Below are positions 32,591 to 42,617 of a stretch of DNA of 64,000 nucleotides, in pieces (the first letter of the stretch is position 1; every line of letters begins with the position of its first letter). The translations under genes were made by a program, and so were the position numbers. The notes under the pieces are model-generated. The model ran no database searches, was not told where the DNA came from, and saw only the letters and a list, made by a program, of their open reading frames with translations. Source of the stretch: Termitomyces sp. T153 (lineage: Eukaryota; Basidiomycota; Agaricomycetes; Agaricales; Lyophyllaceae); the NCBI GenBank assembly GCA_018296165.2, contig JACKQL020000017.1, positions 930,001-994,000 on the forward strand. The letters run 5' to 3'.

Positions 32591-33763
32591 ATCTGGAACA
32601 GGAAAAGCGGTCCTAGAGGTGGCTAAAACCTGGATGTGGCTGAAACAGGACTGTGGCTAAGATCTGGGGGTGTGGCTGAGATCTAGAGAGGGACTGTGTA
32701 GAATCTGAGGTTGGATAATGGTGAAGGGAAGGGGGGAATGGAATGGGTCATGACAACTATCATCTGAATCTGGGTCTTGTTGGGAATCTTTGCCCAGGAT
32801 TCTTTAACCACAACAGTAAGCTGTTCTACCCAGATATCCTGCAGCATGTCTCAGAAATGGCAATCTTCCTTTGCCACTCTTTTAATCATTTTGATCAGGT
32901 TTGTCAACCTCTGACCTCATTCTTTCAACTTGAGTGGCTTTTTAAGAAAAGTCTCAAAATAAATATCAAGACATTGATTAAAAGCACAGTAAAGCCCTTC
33001 ATCTTTGATTTCATTGTCATCCAAATAGAAGTAATAGGTTGAGGCACTGTCTGGCTGATCCAAAGGCAGTGACAGAGGGAGATTTTTGAATAATAATTCA
33101 AGATCATTTATGCAGGCAAGTAGAGTGACAGAAATGCCACCAGTTGTCTCAGTAGTGATTGTAATACAGAGATAAACACCTAGTTTGTTTGGTTCATACT
33201 ATGTGCAGAGTAAGAACTACATTTAGTATGCCTGTGGCACACCAGTTTCTTGATCAACCCTTGGTCATGCATAATGGATCCATGGTTGTTAGCTTGACAC
33301 AAAAGTTGATTGTAATGCTCTTTCCTAGTTGTCACTATACACTTTGTTACAGTAGTGTGCAGCATGGTTCTTGACACCCTCCAGGGTGAAGTAGTTGGTA
33401 AGGGCAGCAGTGACCAATGTGGTAGCAGAGGGGAAACAAGTATTGGAGTATATATAGCAGCAGGCAAAGCCTTCAGCTTGGTACAGGTAGGTATGGGCTG
33501 GTGCAGAGCATAGCATGTCCAAGATTTAGGGTGATTGAAATAGTAAAGTTCTTATAGTTTTTTTATAGCTGTAGCAGAATACACAGAGCAAATAGCCAAC
33601 ACTATGAACATGAATATATATATAAAGAACCAGATCCTATTTCTGACTCCAATTCATTTTCTTCATACCTTAAATGAGCAACAACATGCACTCAGCATTG
33701 TCAACATGATACTGAAAAATGAAGCCTGCCCATGAGAAAGTCACATTCCCTTTGATAATAATA

Positions 33764-33976
33764 CAGTGGCTCAAAAAACTGTCTCAGTGTTTTATACTTT
33801 TTGAAAGATGACATTGGCATGAAGGATTGGAAGTATTTGAAATTCTGATTAAATCATGTAAAATACTATGGCATCATGGCTACAAATTGCATTTTAATTT
33901 ATGTAATTTAAATCAAAACTGATGGAGTAATGGCCATTTTAAAATATTCACTCATTGGGACAGTTTTTTGAGCATC
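33764..33976 (+). repeat. Left 213-bp terminal inverted repeat of the Tc1 element
   Basis: It matches the reverse complement of 35166-35378 with few differences. Its outer end has 'gctcaaaaaactgtc' and its inner end has the same word inverted ('gacagttttttgagc'), so each long TIR is itself bounded by inverted copies of a ~15-bp motif. Confidence 0.9.
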
Positions 33977-34123
33977 TTCAACTTTGCAGGTTTATCCCTA
34001 TTTTAGTCAGAAATAAAGAGTAAGTTGCATGTGGGAATATCAACAGAGTCATGTGACCATGTTTGGTTATATTTGGGAGTGGTTCAAGTTGGTTGAACCA
34101 CATCTTGACCTTCAACCACCATT

Positions 34124-35086
34124 ATGAAAGCTACTTCTCCTGCACAAAGCTCTACTGTTGCTTCACTCCTTGCTCAAGGGTATTCTCTGTGTTAGATTGG
34201 GGCTAAAACTGATCTAGGGAAGTCTACTATTGAGAACATTGGTAGAGAGTTGGAGGTGGATGAGGAAAACCATCCTGGAGGCCATCCAGCTTGGCTGACT
34301 CCATGTGATAAACAGGCTATTGTTCAACAAATCTCAACTGGGAGACTTGATACAGCTGTTTAGGCCACCAATTTCATCAAAAACATCATTTCCAACCCTG
34401 TCTCTCCTCAGACTGTCTGGAATGTGCTGAAGGAGGCAGGGTATTGGTCTGCTACAAAGAGGAAAGTTCCTATGCTCAAAGCTAGACATTGGTGACTATG
34501 ACTTAAAGGGGCTCAAGAGCATTAGAACTGGACTGTGAAGGACTGAAAAAGAGTGCTGTGGACAGATGACACAAAGATTAACAGGATTGGGTCAGATGGA
34601 AAGCAGTATGTATGGAAGCTACAAGGAGAAGGCATTTCAGACTGAACCACTACACCTACTGTGAAACATGGAGGAGGGAATAATCTCATGGTATGGGGCT
34701 GTATGGGTTGGAATGGGGTAGGAAAGCTGGTAGAGGTGATAGGGATCATGAATCCAGGGCAGAATGCAGAGCAGTACTGTGAAATTTTAGATGGTGGAGC
34801 AAAGGAGAGCTTTGAAAAGCTGGAGATGGAAGAGGGTGCCTACTACTTTCAACAGGACAATGACCTCAAACACAACTCCAAGAGGGCTAACAAGTGGCTT
34901 AAAGACAACAACCTTGATGTCCTCTGGTGGCCAGCCCAATCCCCTGATCTTAACCCCATTGAACACCTCTGGGAGTACCTCAAGGAGCAGCTTAGGCAGT
35001 ATGAAACACCTCCTCATGGTGTGCATGAATTGTGGGAGAGGGTTGCAAAGGAGTGGGATGGAATACCAGCATATGCCAAAGACTGA
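34124..35086 (+). pseudogene. Tc1/mariner DDE transposase with multiple stops
   Basis: From ATG 34124 one frame reads almost collinearly with fungal Tc1-like transposases: a helix-turn-helix N-terminal part (ASLLAQGYSL, LGKSTIENIGRELEVDEE), then the DDE domain with first Asp (LWTDDTKINRIGSDG), second Asp (YYFQQDNDLKHNSKRANKW) and third acidic residue (WWPAQSPDLNPIEHLWEYLK). All three catalytic positions survive. At least eight in-frame stops interrupt it (for example near 34192, 34362, 34496 and 34645), mostly where CGA or CAG is expected (TGA, TAG). The last 140 codons, from 34661, are open. It cannot produce active enzyme without repair. Confidence 0.92.
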
Positions 35087-35165
35087 TAGAAAGCATGCCT
35101 AGAAGGATTCAAGCAGTTATCAAGGCAAATCAATGACATACAAAGTACTAAATACCAAAATTAGA

Positions 35166-35378
35166 GATGCTCAAAAAACTGTCCCAATAAGTGAATATTT
35201 TAAAATGGCCATTACTCCATCAGTTTTGATTTAAATTACATAAACTAAAATGCAATTTGTAGTCATGATGCCATAGTATTTTACATGATTTAATCAGAAT
35301 TTCAAATACTTCCAATCCTTCATGCCAATGTCATCTTTCAGAAAGTATAAAACATTGGGACAGTTTTTTGAGCCACTG
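35166..35378 (-). repeat. Right 213-bp terminal inverted repeat of the Tc1 element
   Basis: Reverse complement of the left repeat. The outer end is 'gacagttttttgagccactg' followed by the TA duplication, and the inner end is 'gatgctcaaaaaactgtccc'. Confidence 0.9.
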
Positions 35379-37017
35379 TAAATAGGCAGCACTGGATGGT
35401 GCTGCCAAATAGTACCATGTATCAAATAAACCAAGTTTGTGTAACAAGAAGGGTGCTCCACTACACATTTTCAAACTTGGCAGAGATCTCCTGATAGTCC
35501 AGGAGGTGAATGTGTGCCTGCCTCCCAAGACCAGTGTTAATACATCCTTTGTGAGTGTCTTTTGTTCTGTAAAAAGTGTGATCATGTTGACTTCACAGAC
35601 ACAGGTCCAGCCAAAGGTCCTGGCAGCTTTGATTGCTAATCCTTTTCAAGGATGTGGTTGCAAGGCTTGCTGTATGCCTTTCTAAGAATGTAATGAATCT
35701 TACAAAGCTGAACCTTGAGATCAATCATCACCTGAGTGAGGGCATGTACAAGATCACCACAAACACCACCTTCAGAGTGTGGCCAAACAACACAAGGATA
35801 TATCATTCTAAGTTCATTGGAGTGGTTGTATAAGGCAATGTCATTGATCTAAGCCTACAGACAAGTCTAGCCAAGTCAGAAGTTATAAAGACCACAAAAT
35901 CTAAGATGCAGGAAACAACTGAGGAAATTGTGAATTCCTCACCCAGCTGGTTTGTCAAGAGTGTGTATCATATATATATTTCAGTTGAAGCCTCGAAGAC
36001 AATAAAAACATTTACAACATACTGCCATGCATGCCTTCAAGGAGGACACTTCGGTGTTGCCCATCATGCAATCCTCGCTAACAGTTGATAAGATTAGATT
36101 GCTCTAAGATGCCAAGCTGGTAGCTCATAACTGAGATGGCCAGAAACAAGAATGTGGAGCCAAAAATTGTCGTCCATGACTTCCAAATGGTTGTCATCAC
36201 ATCCTTTTTGATGTTTCCTGTAATAATGTGCCGTATCAGAGTCTCAGATTGTAAGAATGACCCTTTGTTATGGCCTTGCCACTGAGGACTGGGAGAATAG
36301 AATGACATATTGGAAGTGGCATACCATGACAACTCTGTCTTGAACAAGTAATCCATTCTCAACACCACTTGCCCATTCATTTCCCATGTCACCATCTTTC
36401 AGTTGAGACAATACGTTCAATCCGAGTCATAGATTGGCTCGACGTACGGCCACATATTGTGGACAGATCACTATCTGAAAGTGATGATGAGCCCACCTGC
36501 AAAGGGTTAAATGTTTCGCCTGACAAGACGCCATTGCCGAATCTTGTCGTGCGCGGCACCCTAATGATAATAACGAGATTCCGGAATTCGTCACCACAAT
36601 TGGAAACCATGACAGTAGAATACTCTGATCACTAAGTACAAAGATGGTTGTTGATGATGAACATATCTATCTATGCGCCGAAATGTAAATAGCCAACTAT
36701 GGTAATCAAGTTGGCCATATTGCACTGCCAGATGATTGGAGGTCTGTGAGAGACGGTGACGAATTCAACCGCAAGGAAAATTCCAGTATATGCCACTGCA
36801 ATCGATCATGACACAGAAACGACCGGCATCATTCCATTTCCAGTGTCAATTTCTCCAGATCGTAGCCATAGTCACTGGATGTTCAATGTGGTTCCTTGCA
36901 AGATTTGATGTACTGTGTCGATACATTCCAGATGAATAATCCATACACCTGATAATGAGGTCAGTGACATACTCCTTTACTCAAAGATAAAGCGTTTCCT
37001 CACAAAATTTGAGTCCA
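35379..37017. other. Transition from repeat debris to CpG-normal DNA, no firm gene
   Basis: 35379 to about 35980 is CpG-starved with short open frames (35437-35685, 35633-35833) lacking known motifs. From about 35980 CpGs reappear. A minus-strand frame at 36078-36395 has one hydrophobic stretch (IFGSTFLFLAISVMSY) but no family signal and is low in CpG. A frame pair at 36369-36635 is equally unsupported. I see no gene I would defend. Confidence 0.45.
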
Positions 37018-37932
37018 TTATGGGTTCCATTTCCTTACGTCACCATGCTCTGCAAAATATCCATCCTTCACAAGTTTTTCTGCGCGCTCCCAAACGCTAG
37101 ATGATAATCCTCGGGTGGAACTTTCCCAACTCTCGATTGTTGGTGAATATTCCACAAGAACCATCCTACGATCACCAATTTCCTGGATCCGCTGCGCAAT
37201 CATAGGCGCAGCTTTGGAATATGGTGAGACAACCACAATAAAGTACCTGAGGTTCGCAGCCAACTTCAGAAGAGACTGTGTATTACCCCAATTTTGTGAG
37301 CATGTCGCGAAGTGGGTCAGCGAACGAAATTGGGCTGCTGCGCTGGGATAACCAGAGTTGATAGCGTTTTTGGCGTCCTGTACAGCCTCGCGCATCTGAA
37401 ACCAGCTATATGGCCCGTCAAGGATCATAAGATGGGTTAGGGCCGCAAGGAGGATCAGTGGGACGCTGAGTTCGGCAGAATGAGTGGACCTGAGTGAAAG
37501 TCGGCGGATGGAGAGTGAGCGAACGAATGGCAGGAATACCGAAGGATTTCGTGAATTTGTCCATACTGCGAAGTTCACAACGTTTTGGGAACATGCTGCA
37601 AGAATGTCTTTGGATTGCTGGAGCGTCACAGAGTCACCGATCGCGAGACTTTTCACAAATGAGCCAAGAGCTTGAGACTTGGCGGCTATAGTCTTGAACA
37701 AGGCTTCTGCGTGCTGTTGACTTCGGACTATGATGCATTCATAGAGAATGGGCTCAATCCTAGGCCGATTAGTTGAAGGACTCGGGTCCCCGCTTGACAT
37801 GACATACCAAGTCCGCACATTTTGGGAAACAAGGATGAGCTGACGCGCAACGCTCCTATCTCTTCTAGCAGCGGTCTCGAAGATCAAGCGCTGTAGTTCG
37901 CTGGGCATATGACCCTGCATGACAGCGAGCAT
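37018..37932 (-). CDS. F-box-like protein, single exon
   Basis: A single open frame of 304 codons starts MLAVMQGHMPSELQRL; the true start may be the Met at residue 5 or 9. Residues 9-37 (MPSELQRLIFETAARRDRS, ARQLILVSQNVRTW) match the layout of an F-box-like domain as found in many agaric proteins. The rest is leucine-rich without a clear LRR period (LPFVRSLSIRRLSLRSTHS, ELSVPLILLAALTHLMILDG). F-box proteins recruit substrates to SCF ubiquitin ligases. Here the substrate is unknown, and the domain call rests on the N-terminal pattern only. It lies just outside the transposon block and has normal CpG content. Confidence 0.65.
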   Translation of the reverse strand: MLAVMQGHMPSELQRLIFETAARRDRSVARQLILVSQNVRTWYVMSSGDPSPSTNRPRIEPILYECIIVRSQQHAEALFKTIAAKSQALGSFVKSLAIGDSVTLQQSKDILAACSQNVVNFAVWTNSRNPSVFLPFVRSLSIRRLSLRSTHSAELSVPLILLAALTHLMILDGPYSWFQMREAVQDAKNAINSGYPSAAAQFRSLTHFATCSQNWGNTQSLLKLAANLRYFIVVVSPYSKAAPMIAQRIQEIGDRRMVLVEYSPTIESWESSTRGLSSSVWERAEKLVKDGYFAEHGDVRKWNP

Positions 37933-38849
37933 CGGTGGCTAGCGATGAGTCTGCTTCCCAAGTCCTCAAGTGATGGAGAATCAGAAATTGCTTTCGACTT
38001 CTCCGTCATTTCTCTAACCTCAAACGCCATAAGGAATGTCACACGTGGGTATCTATTACCAAATTGATTGCGATACACGACGAATCGTCATAAAGAAAGG
38101 AAGCTTACTGTGTTTTCAAATTTCGATGCATTGCCCGAAAGGGTCAGTGTTCGATGGGTTCTCTTGCTGGAACAGATGACTTGAATTAGAACATTGAATA
38201 TCAATAAGATGCTCGGCCGTATATCTGTCGAATCAGCCATCAAATACCAAAACTTCAAGCTTGATCAACATATTTCCTGGGCGCGTATATTATCCTGAAT
38301 GAATTACATAGTGGCTGTGCAGACCGGACTGTCTATGTAAACATTATTGACAAAAAACTTACCACTTATCCGGTTCCAATAGAAACAATTTTGTACATGT
38401 TTACCCGGTACACGTTCTCAGGCTGGGTTTCCGCTCTGTGTGTCCACCGCAGTAAGAGGTCTTTTGGCTACGATGATGCAACGTGAATCACGTTGCCAGC
38501 CTGCCGACCTCGGCAGAGGACTTGCTGCGCAATTGGACTGCGCAATCAGCTAAGAGAAGCTTCTCTTCACGACGTGACCTTTGACAAACTCACAAGACTG
38601 CCCATCATCGCTGCATCATCGTTGACAAAGATTGTGGTTGCGATGGAATTTTGACCGTACAGAAAGGCTCGAGACGGTAATTGTTTCCGTTGGCCCCATT
38701 TGGTAGCAATTTGTTGCGAACAGCCTCAAAGGGGGTTTTTGCTCCCGTCAACACCGTTTTGTTCTTGGCTCCCACCTTATTAACGTTCTCTCTTTCAGTT
38801 CTTTCTACTCTTTTCTTCTCATCGTCGACGGCTGTTTCCTCTCCCTAAC
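37933..38849. other. Intergenic region of 0.9 kb between divergent genes
   Basis: CpG-normal DNA with no supported gene. It contains the promoters of the F-box-like gene (minus) and the aspartic protease (plus). A pyrimidine-rich stretch ('ctctctttcagttctttcta' near 38790) just upstream of the protease start is typical of fungal promoters. Confidence 0.55.
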
Positions 38850-40900
38850 ATGGTCCCGACCATCTTCCCCCTATCTCTATTGACACTCTTCCTTCTCCCT
38901 CCGTTGTCAGTGGCTGAACCTCTACATTCTTCCCTTTTTCGTCGTGCTGGATATCGTCATGACATTTCTTATTATGCTAAAGCTGCGGAGCATTTGCGTG
39001 CAAAATACGGAAAGACGATAACATCCAAGAGCCGACGGACGGTTGCTGGTTTCGATACGACGAACCAGGTGCGTGTTGTGCGAGAAGGCTTTACACAGCA
39101 TTTCTGACTCATTATGATCTCTAATCAGGAAGCAGACGCAAGCTATTTCGCCTCGATCAACATCGGCACGCCGTGAGTAGTTGAAATATACTCTTCACTC
39201 CACTTGGCTGGAACGAGTCCGACGCTCGAAACTCCGTTCGTTGCAACGCCCGTTCTTGTCCAACACGCGGTATCCGTCCATCTTCATGATGGTTGGATGC
39301 ATCTCCTTCCTTTTTGGGGGCGCTATTGCTAAATACAAACATGCTCTAACAACGTTCTTGTTATTGACAGACCGCAACAGTTCGATGTAATTTTGGACAC
39401 AGGGTCTTCGGACCTGTGGGTGGCGGATTCGAGCTGTTCGTCCTGCAGTAGGGTTACCCCGGTATTCAATGATAAGGGCTCGTCTTCTTTTGATTCATCC
39501 TCTCAAGCTACCAGCATTCAATATGGTTCTGGGGCGGTCCAAGGGCAGATCGGCACAGACACAGTTAGCATGGGTCCATTCAAAGTTCCGAAGCAGACAT
39601 TTCGTGAGTCATACCGCCGTATAGAAGATGGCATACAATGAACTGACTTGGAGCAGTTGTTGCGGAGCGACTAACCGATGGATTAATTGATGGCAATGTA
39701 TCAGGAATTATGGGACTGGCATTCCAAGCAATTGCGTCAACGAATGCTGTACCATTCTGGCAAACCTTGACCAGCAATAAACAGTTGGATAGCCCAGAAT
39801 TTTCTTTCTTCTTGACGCGTTTTAGGAATGACCCAAACGCAAGCGAGGAGGAGCCCGGAGGAGTCTTTACTCTGGGTGGCACTAACTCCAGCCTGTTCAC
39901 GGGTGACATTGAATTTCTGAACATGCCTTCTCTCCCCTCGCCCGCCCCCTCCGCTAGCTTTTGGCTGCTGCAATTGAGTGGTGCGTGGTCATCTTTGTGC
40001 CCTCAATATTCCTCTCATCTTGGCATGTGATGATCTCCAGCTGTAACTGTGCAAGGCAAGAATGTGAAAATTACTACTGGCAATTCGGCCCTGTCAGCGA
40101 TTGACACTGGTACTACGCTGATCGGAGGGCCAACTGAGGACGTTGCAGCCATTTGGGCTGCAGTTCCCGGCTCCCAACCCGTTCCCTCGATGTCAGGGTT
40201 CTTTTCATTCCGTGAGCCACACTTATGCTATTAGTGGATATGACCCTTAACTCGTTGCATCCTCAGCCTGTGATACCGACGTCTCTGTTACTCTGTCTTT
40301 CGGTGGAAAGGCATGGCCTATCAATACTGCAGATATGAACCTTGGCGCAATCGACCGTAGAAGTAGCCAGTGCGTTGGTGGGATCTTCGATCTCGGTGCT
40401 GGTAGTAACATCGGAAGTGCAACCGGCAACCCCAACTGGGTTGTTGGTGATACCTTCCTTGTGCGTGATTTTCACTCCATCTAGGGAGATCACCCAATTG
40501 AAGCAAATCTTAGAAAAACGTTTACTCAGTCTTCCGATCGAGCCCGCCCTCAATTGGCTTTGCCCAACTATCTTCTGTGGCGGGTGGCTCAGGTGCGACT
40601 CCAGCATCTTCAGCCGACCCTGTACTTACGACTCCATCATCAACCTTAACTGTTCCAACCTCTGCTCTTACTGACACCACTCTTGCTTCCGAAACTACCA
40701 CAGGCGCGCCAAATGGAAGTACAGCGACTGAAAATCCGTCGAGTAGTAGCTCATCCAAGGGCAGTAAGTGCTTGTTACTTCGTAGGTGGACGTGTTGCCC
40801 AACTGATCATCTTTCAGACGGAAGTCCCTACAGTAGAGCGGTTGTGAGCACTTTGTTCGTGTCTATAGCAGCGGGTGTTCTCGTGACATGCCTACTGTGA
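38850..40900 (+). CDS. Secreted, probably GPI-anchored aspartic protease (A1)
   Basis: Pepsin-fold endoprotease. Start 38850 with a signal peptide (PTIFPLSLLTLFLLPPLSVA) and a propeptide containing basic sites (RRAGYRHDIS, SKSRRTVAG). A 44-nt exon (39129-39172, EADASYFASINIGTP) is followed by an unusually long 198-nt intron. The next exon carries PQQFDVILDTGSSDLWVADS, the first catalytic Asp, then a CSSC pair. Later come ISIQYGSG-type flap sequence (SIQYGSGAVQGQIG), GIMGLAFQA, the second catalytic motif ALSAIDTGTTLIGG and NWVVGDTFL. The C-terminus is Ser/Thr-rich (STLTVPTSALTDTTLASETT) and ends in a hydrophobic segment (AVVSTLFVSIAAGVLVTCLL), preceded by small residues that suit GPI attachment. 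Both Asp residues are present, so activity is expected. The stop is at 40898-40900. There are about eight exons with introns near 39069-39128, 39603-39655, 39980-40041, 40213-40265, 40460-40512 and 40765-40818. Confidence 0.9.
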
Positions 40901-41165
40901 TCATCGGTCCATAGGACGCTACTTTTAGTGCTACTTTTAGTATACAGATACCTCGATCTTCATGATCTTCTACTGGATAGTAAATCAAAATTTGGATGTA
41001 GACTTCACATTTCCTTCCCTTCCTATTGGAGGTTTATGTATCATCTATATATTCAAGTCTTCTCTAATTGACGTGATAGTACCAAGTTCCAAACTCTACA
41101 TGATCAGATGGAGTATCGATATGCCCAAGAATGCGAGGTGAAAAGCAAAGGATGGGCACATATGG

Positions 41166-42054
41166 TGATGCGAAATGTAGGCTTGATGCCGTCAATTGAT
41201 CGGATCAACGGATCAAACTTTGTTTTCACAGAGTTTTGGAGGCTTCAGTTACACGAAAGCTCACTTAGACGTTACAGTCGTAGGTATAGATTTTAAATTG
41301 ATTTATTCGTTAGCTGAGACGGCCTCAAACTATTGAATGGGTCCAAACAAATATATATAATTAAAACCCGAAACAACTAAATACTCGTAGGCCTAAGTTA
41401 GCCGCTCCCTGGGGCTAGCCGAGCCGTGGTACGTCGTTGCTTGCCCTCTCCCCCGATCCTGCTCTCCTTTTTATAGGTCGTCATACGCGCACGGACCCGG
41501 CTGTTTTTCATGCGCGCCCGTAGGTGTACCGCGTGGTTTTTCTTGGCCTTTCTCCGTTATTGGCTGGCCGTTTGCGATGACGTGCTGGGTCGGGGTTACT
41601 CGGCTTTTCGTTCGTCCGACCTCTTTCCTCTTGTTCTTTTTCCTTTCCTTCTTCTCCCATAGCCTTCGTGCGGGTCGTATGGTGGCTAGGTCTGGTCTCT
41701 GGACGGTCTGGCGTGCGGTGTCGAGGGGAGGCAGGGTTTTTGCCATGCATTCAGACGTCTATGGCTGTCCTCGGCATCGGTTAGCTGTTCTAGCCGGTTT
41801 TTGCCGAGCACAGCCATTGATCGTTGATCACATGCGTGACCAGCTGTTCTCGACGTCATAGGTCCTGCTGGCGTCGTTCAATGCGTGCTTTCTTGGGTTC
41901 TTTGGTGCTATTCTTTTTATACTAGGTAAGGTTTTTATGTCTACAGTTTTCGACATTTACCCAAGCTTACGGTTTTCAGCTTGTTTTGAATGGTATTTCC
42001 TTATCTTTCTTTTAAGTATATTCAACCTGTCTCGTATTCGAGACAGGCGTATCA
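41166..42054 (+). repeat. Solo LTR, copy 2 (CpG-intact)
   Basis: 889 bp starting TGATGCG and ending CGTATCA, flanked by ATGG on both sides (41162-41165 and 42055-42058), a 4-bp target duplication. It aligns end to end with 28035-28915. Unlike copy 1 it is CpG-rich throughout (for example 'gcgatgacgtgc', 'cgttcgtccgacc'). A hairpin-forming palindrome with CCTGTCTCG/CGAGACAGG arms around TATT lies at 42026-42047, near the right end. No internal region or second LTR is present, so it is a solo LTR left by recombination. The family's internal sequence is not in the window. Confidence 0.87.
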
Positions 42055-42617
42055 ATGGCTCCCCTCGGTCGATAGAAGGTGCCCGTATCATTACAGCGCA
42101 CAGCACTTATATTGGGCAACCCAGATCCGTAAGTCTCATCTAGAAATACGTCGTACACGATTCAGTGGAGGTTTCGGTGTCAGGACTCAAAATTGTTATT
42201 CTTTAAGTTTCGACCGAATTCGGGAGGACCGTGTACAACTTTCCCACGGAATATTTGCACTGTGCCTAATCTGTCATAGACTCGGCGCCTTACGGTTCCT
42301 TCTGAAATCACTTGACCATCTGGGGAAGCTATTTATCCGTCAGACGTCACATTTTCCCGAATCAGTTCGAACTAGCGGTATGTTCTGCATGTAGATTCTT
42401 GAAGTAGGACATGGTATCTGCTACATTGCCGCTAGTAATGAAAATGCGGCAAATACTGAGGCAAAGCATACTGGGTTTGTTGAAAGGGCACCACTGTGAG
42501 CTCACCATTGATCCAGGGTACACGATTTTATCCTTAGACCTTGAAATTCTCGATTATGAAAATGTTACATCTGGGCGAAGCGAGCTTCGGAATGATAAGT
42601 ACAATCAACGTAAGTTT
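42055..42617. other. Spacer of about 560 bp, no gene seen
   Basis: CpG-normal sequence between the solo LTR and the 3' end of the minus-strand protease gene. An open frame at 41990-42394 runs out of the LTR and has no coding support. Confidence 0.5.

Larger units (their letters stand above)
28916..33763. other. CpG-starved repeat debris, no intact gene
   Basis: About 4.8 kb almost devoid of CpG and rich in TG/CA. Open frames (29370-29636, 30274-30519, 31235-31540, 32008-32265, 32743-33042) are short, overlap in several frames and show no domain I know. It probably represents several old, methylation-decayed transposons beyond recognition by eye. A tRNA-like segment near 30960-31045 and a 20-bp tandem repeat at 32505-32590 are listed separately. 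Confidence 0.6.
33764..35378 (+). mobile_element. Full-length Tc1/mariner element, dead
   Basis: A 1615-bp element begins CAGTGGCTCAAAAAACTGTC and ends in the reverse complement of that sequence, with a TA on each side (33762-33763 and 35379-35380), the target duplication expected for Tc1/mariner. Terminal inverted repeats of 213 bp flank a single transposase reading frame in plus orientation, broken by stops. A second, disrupted copy lies at 60984-62790. Confidence 0.93.
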
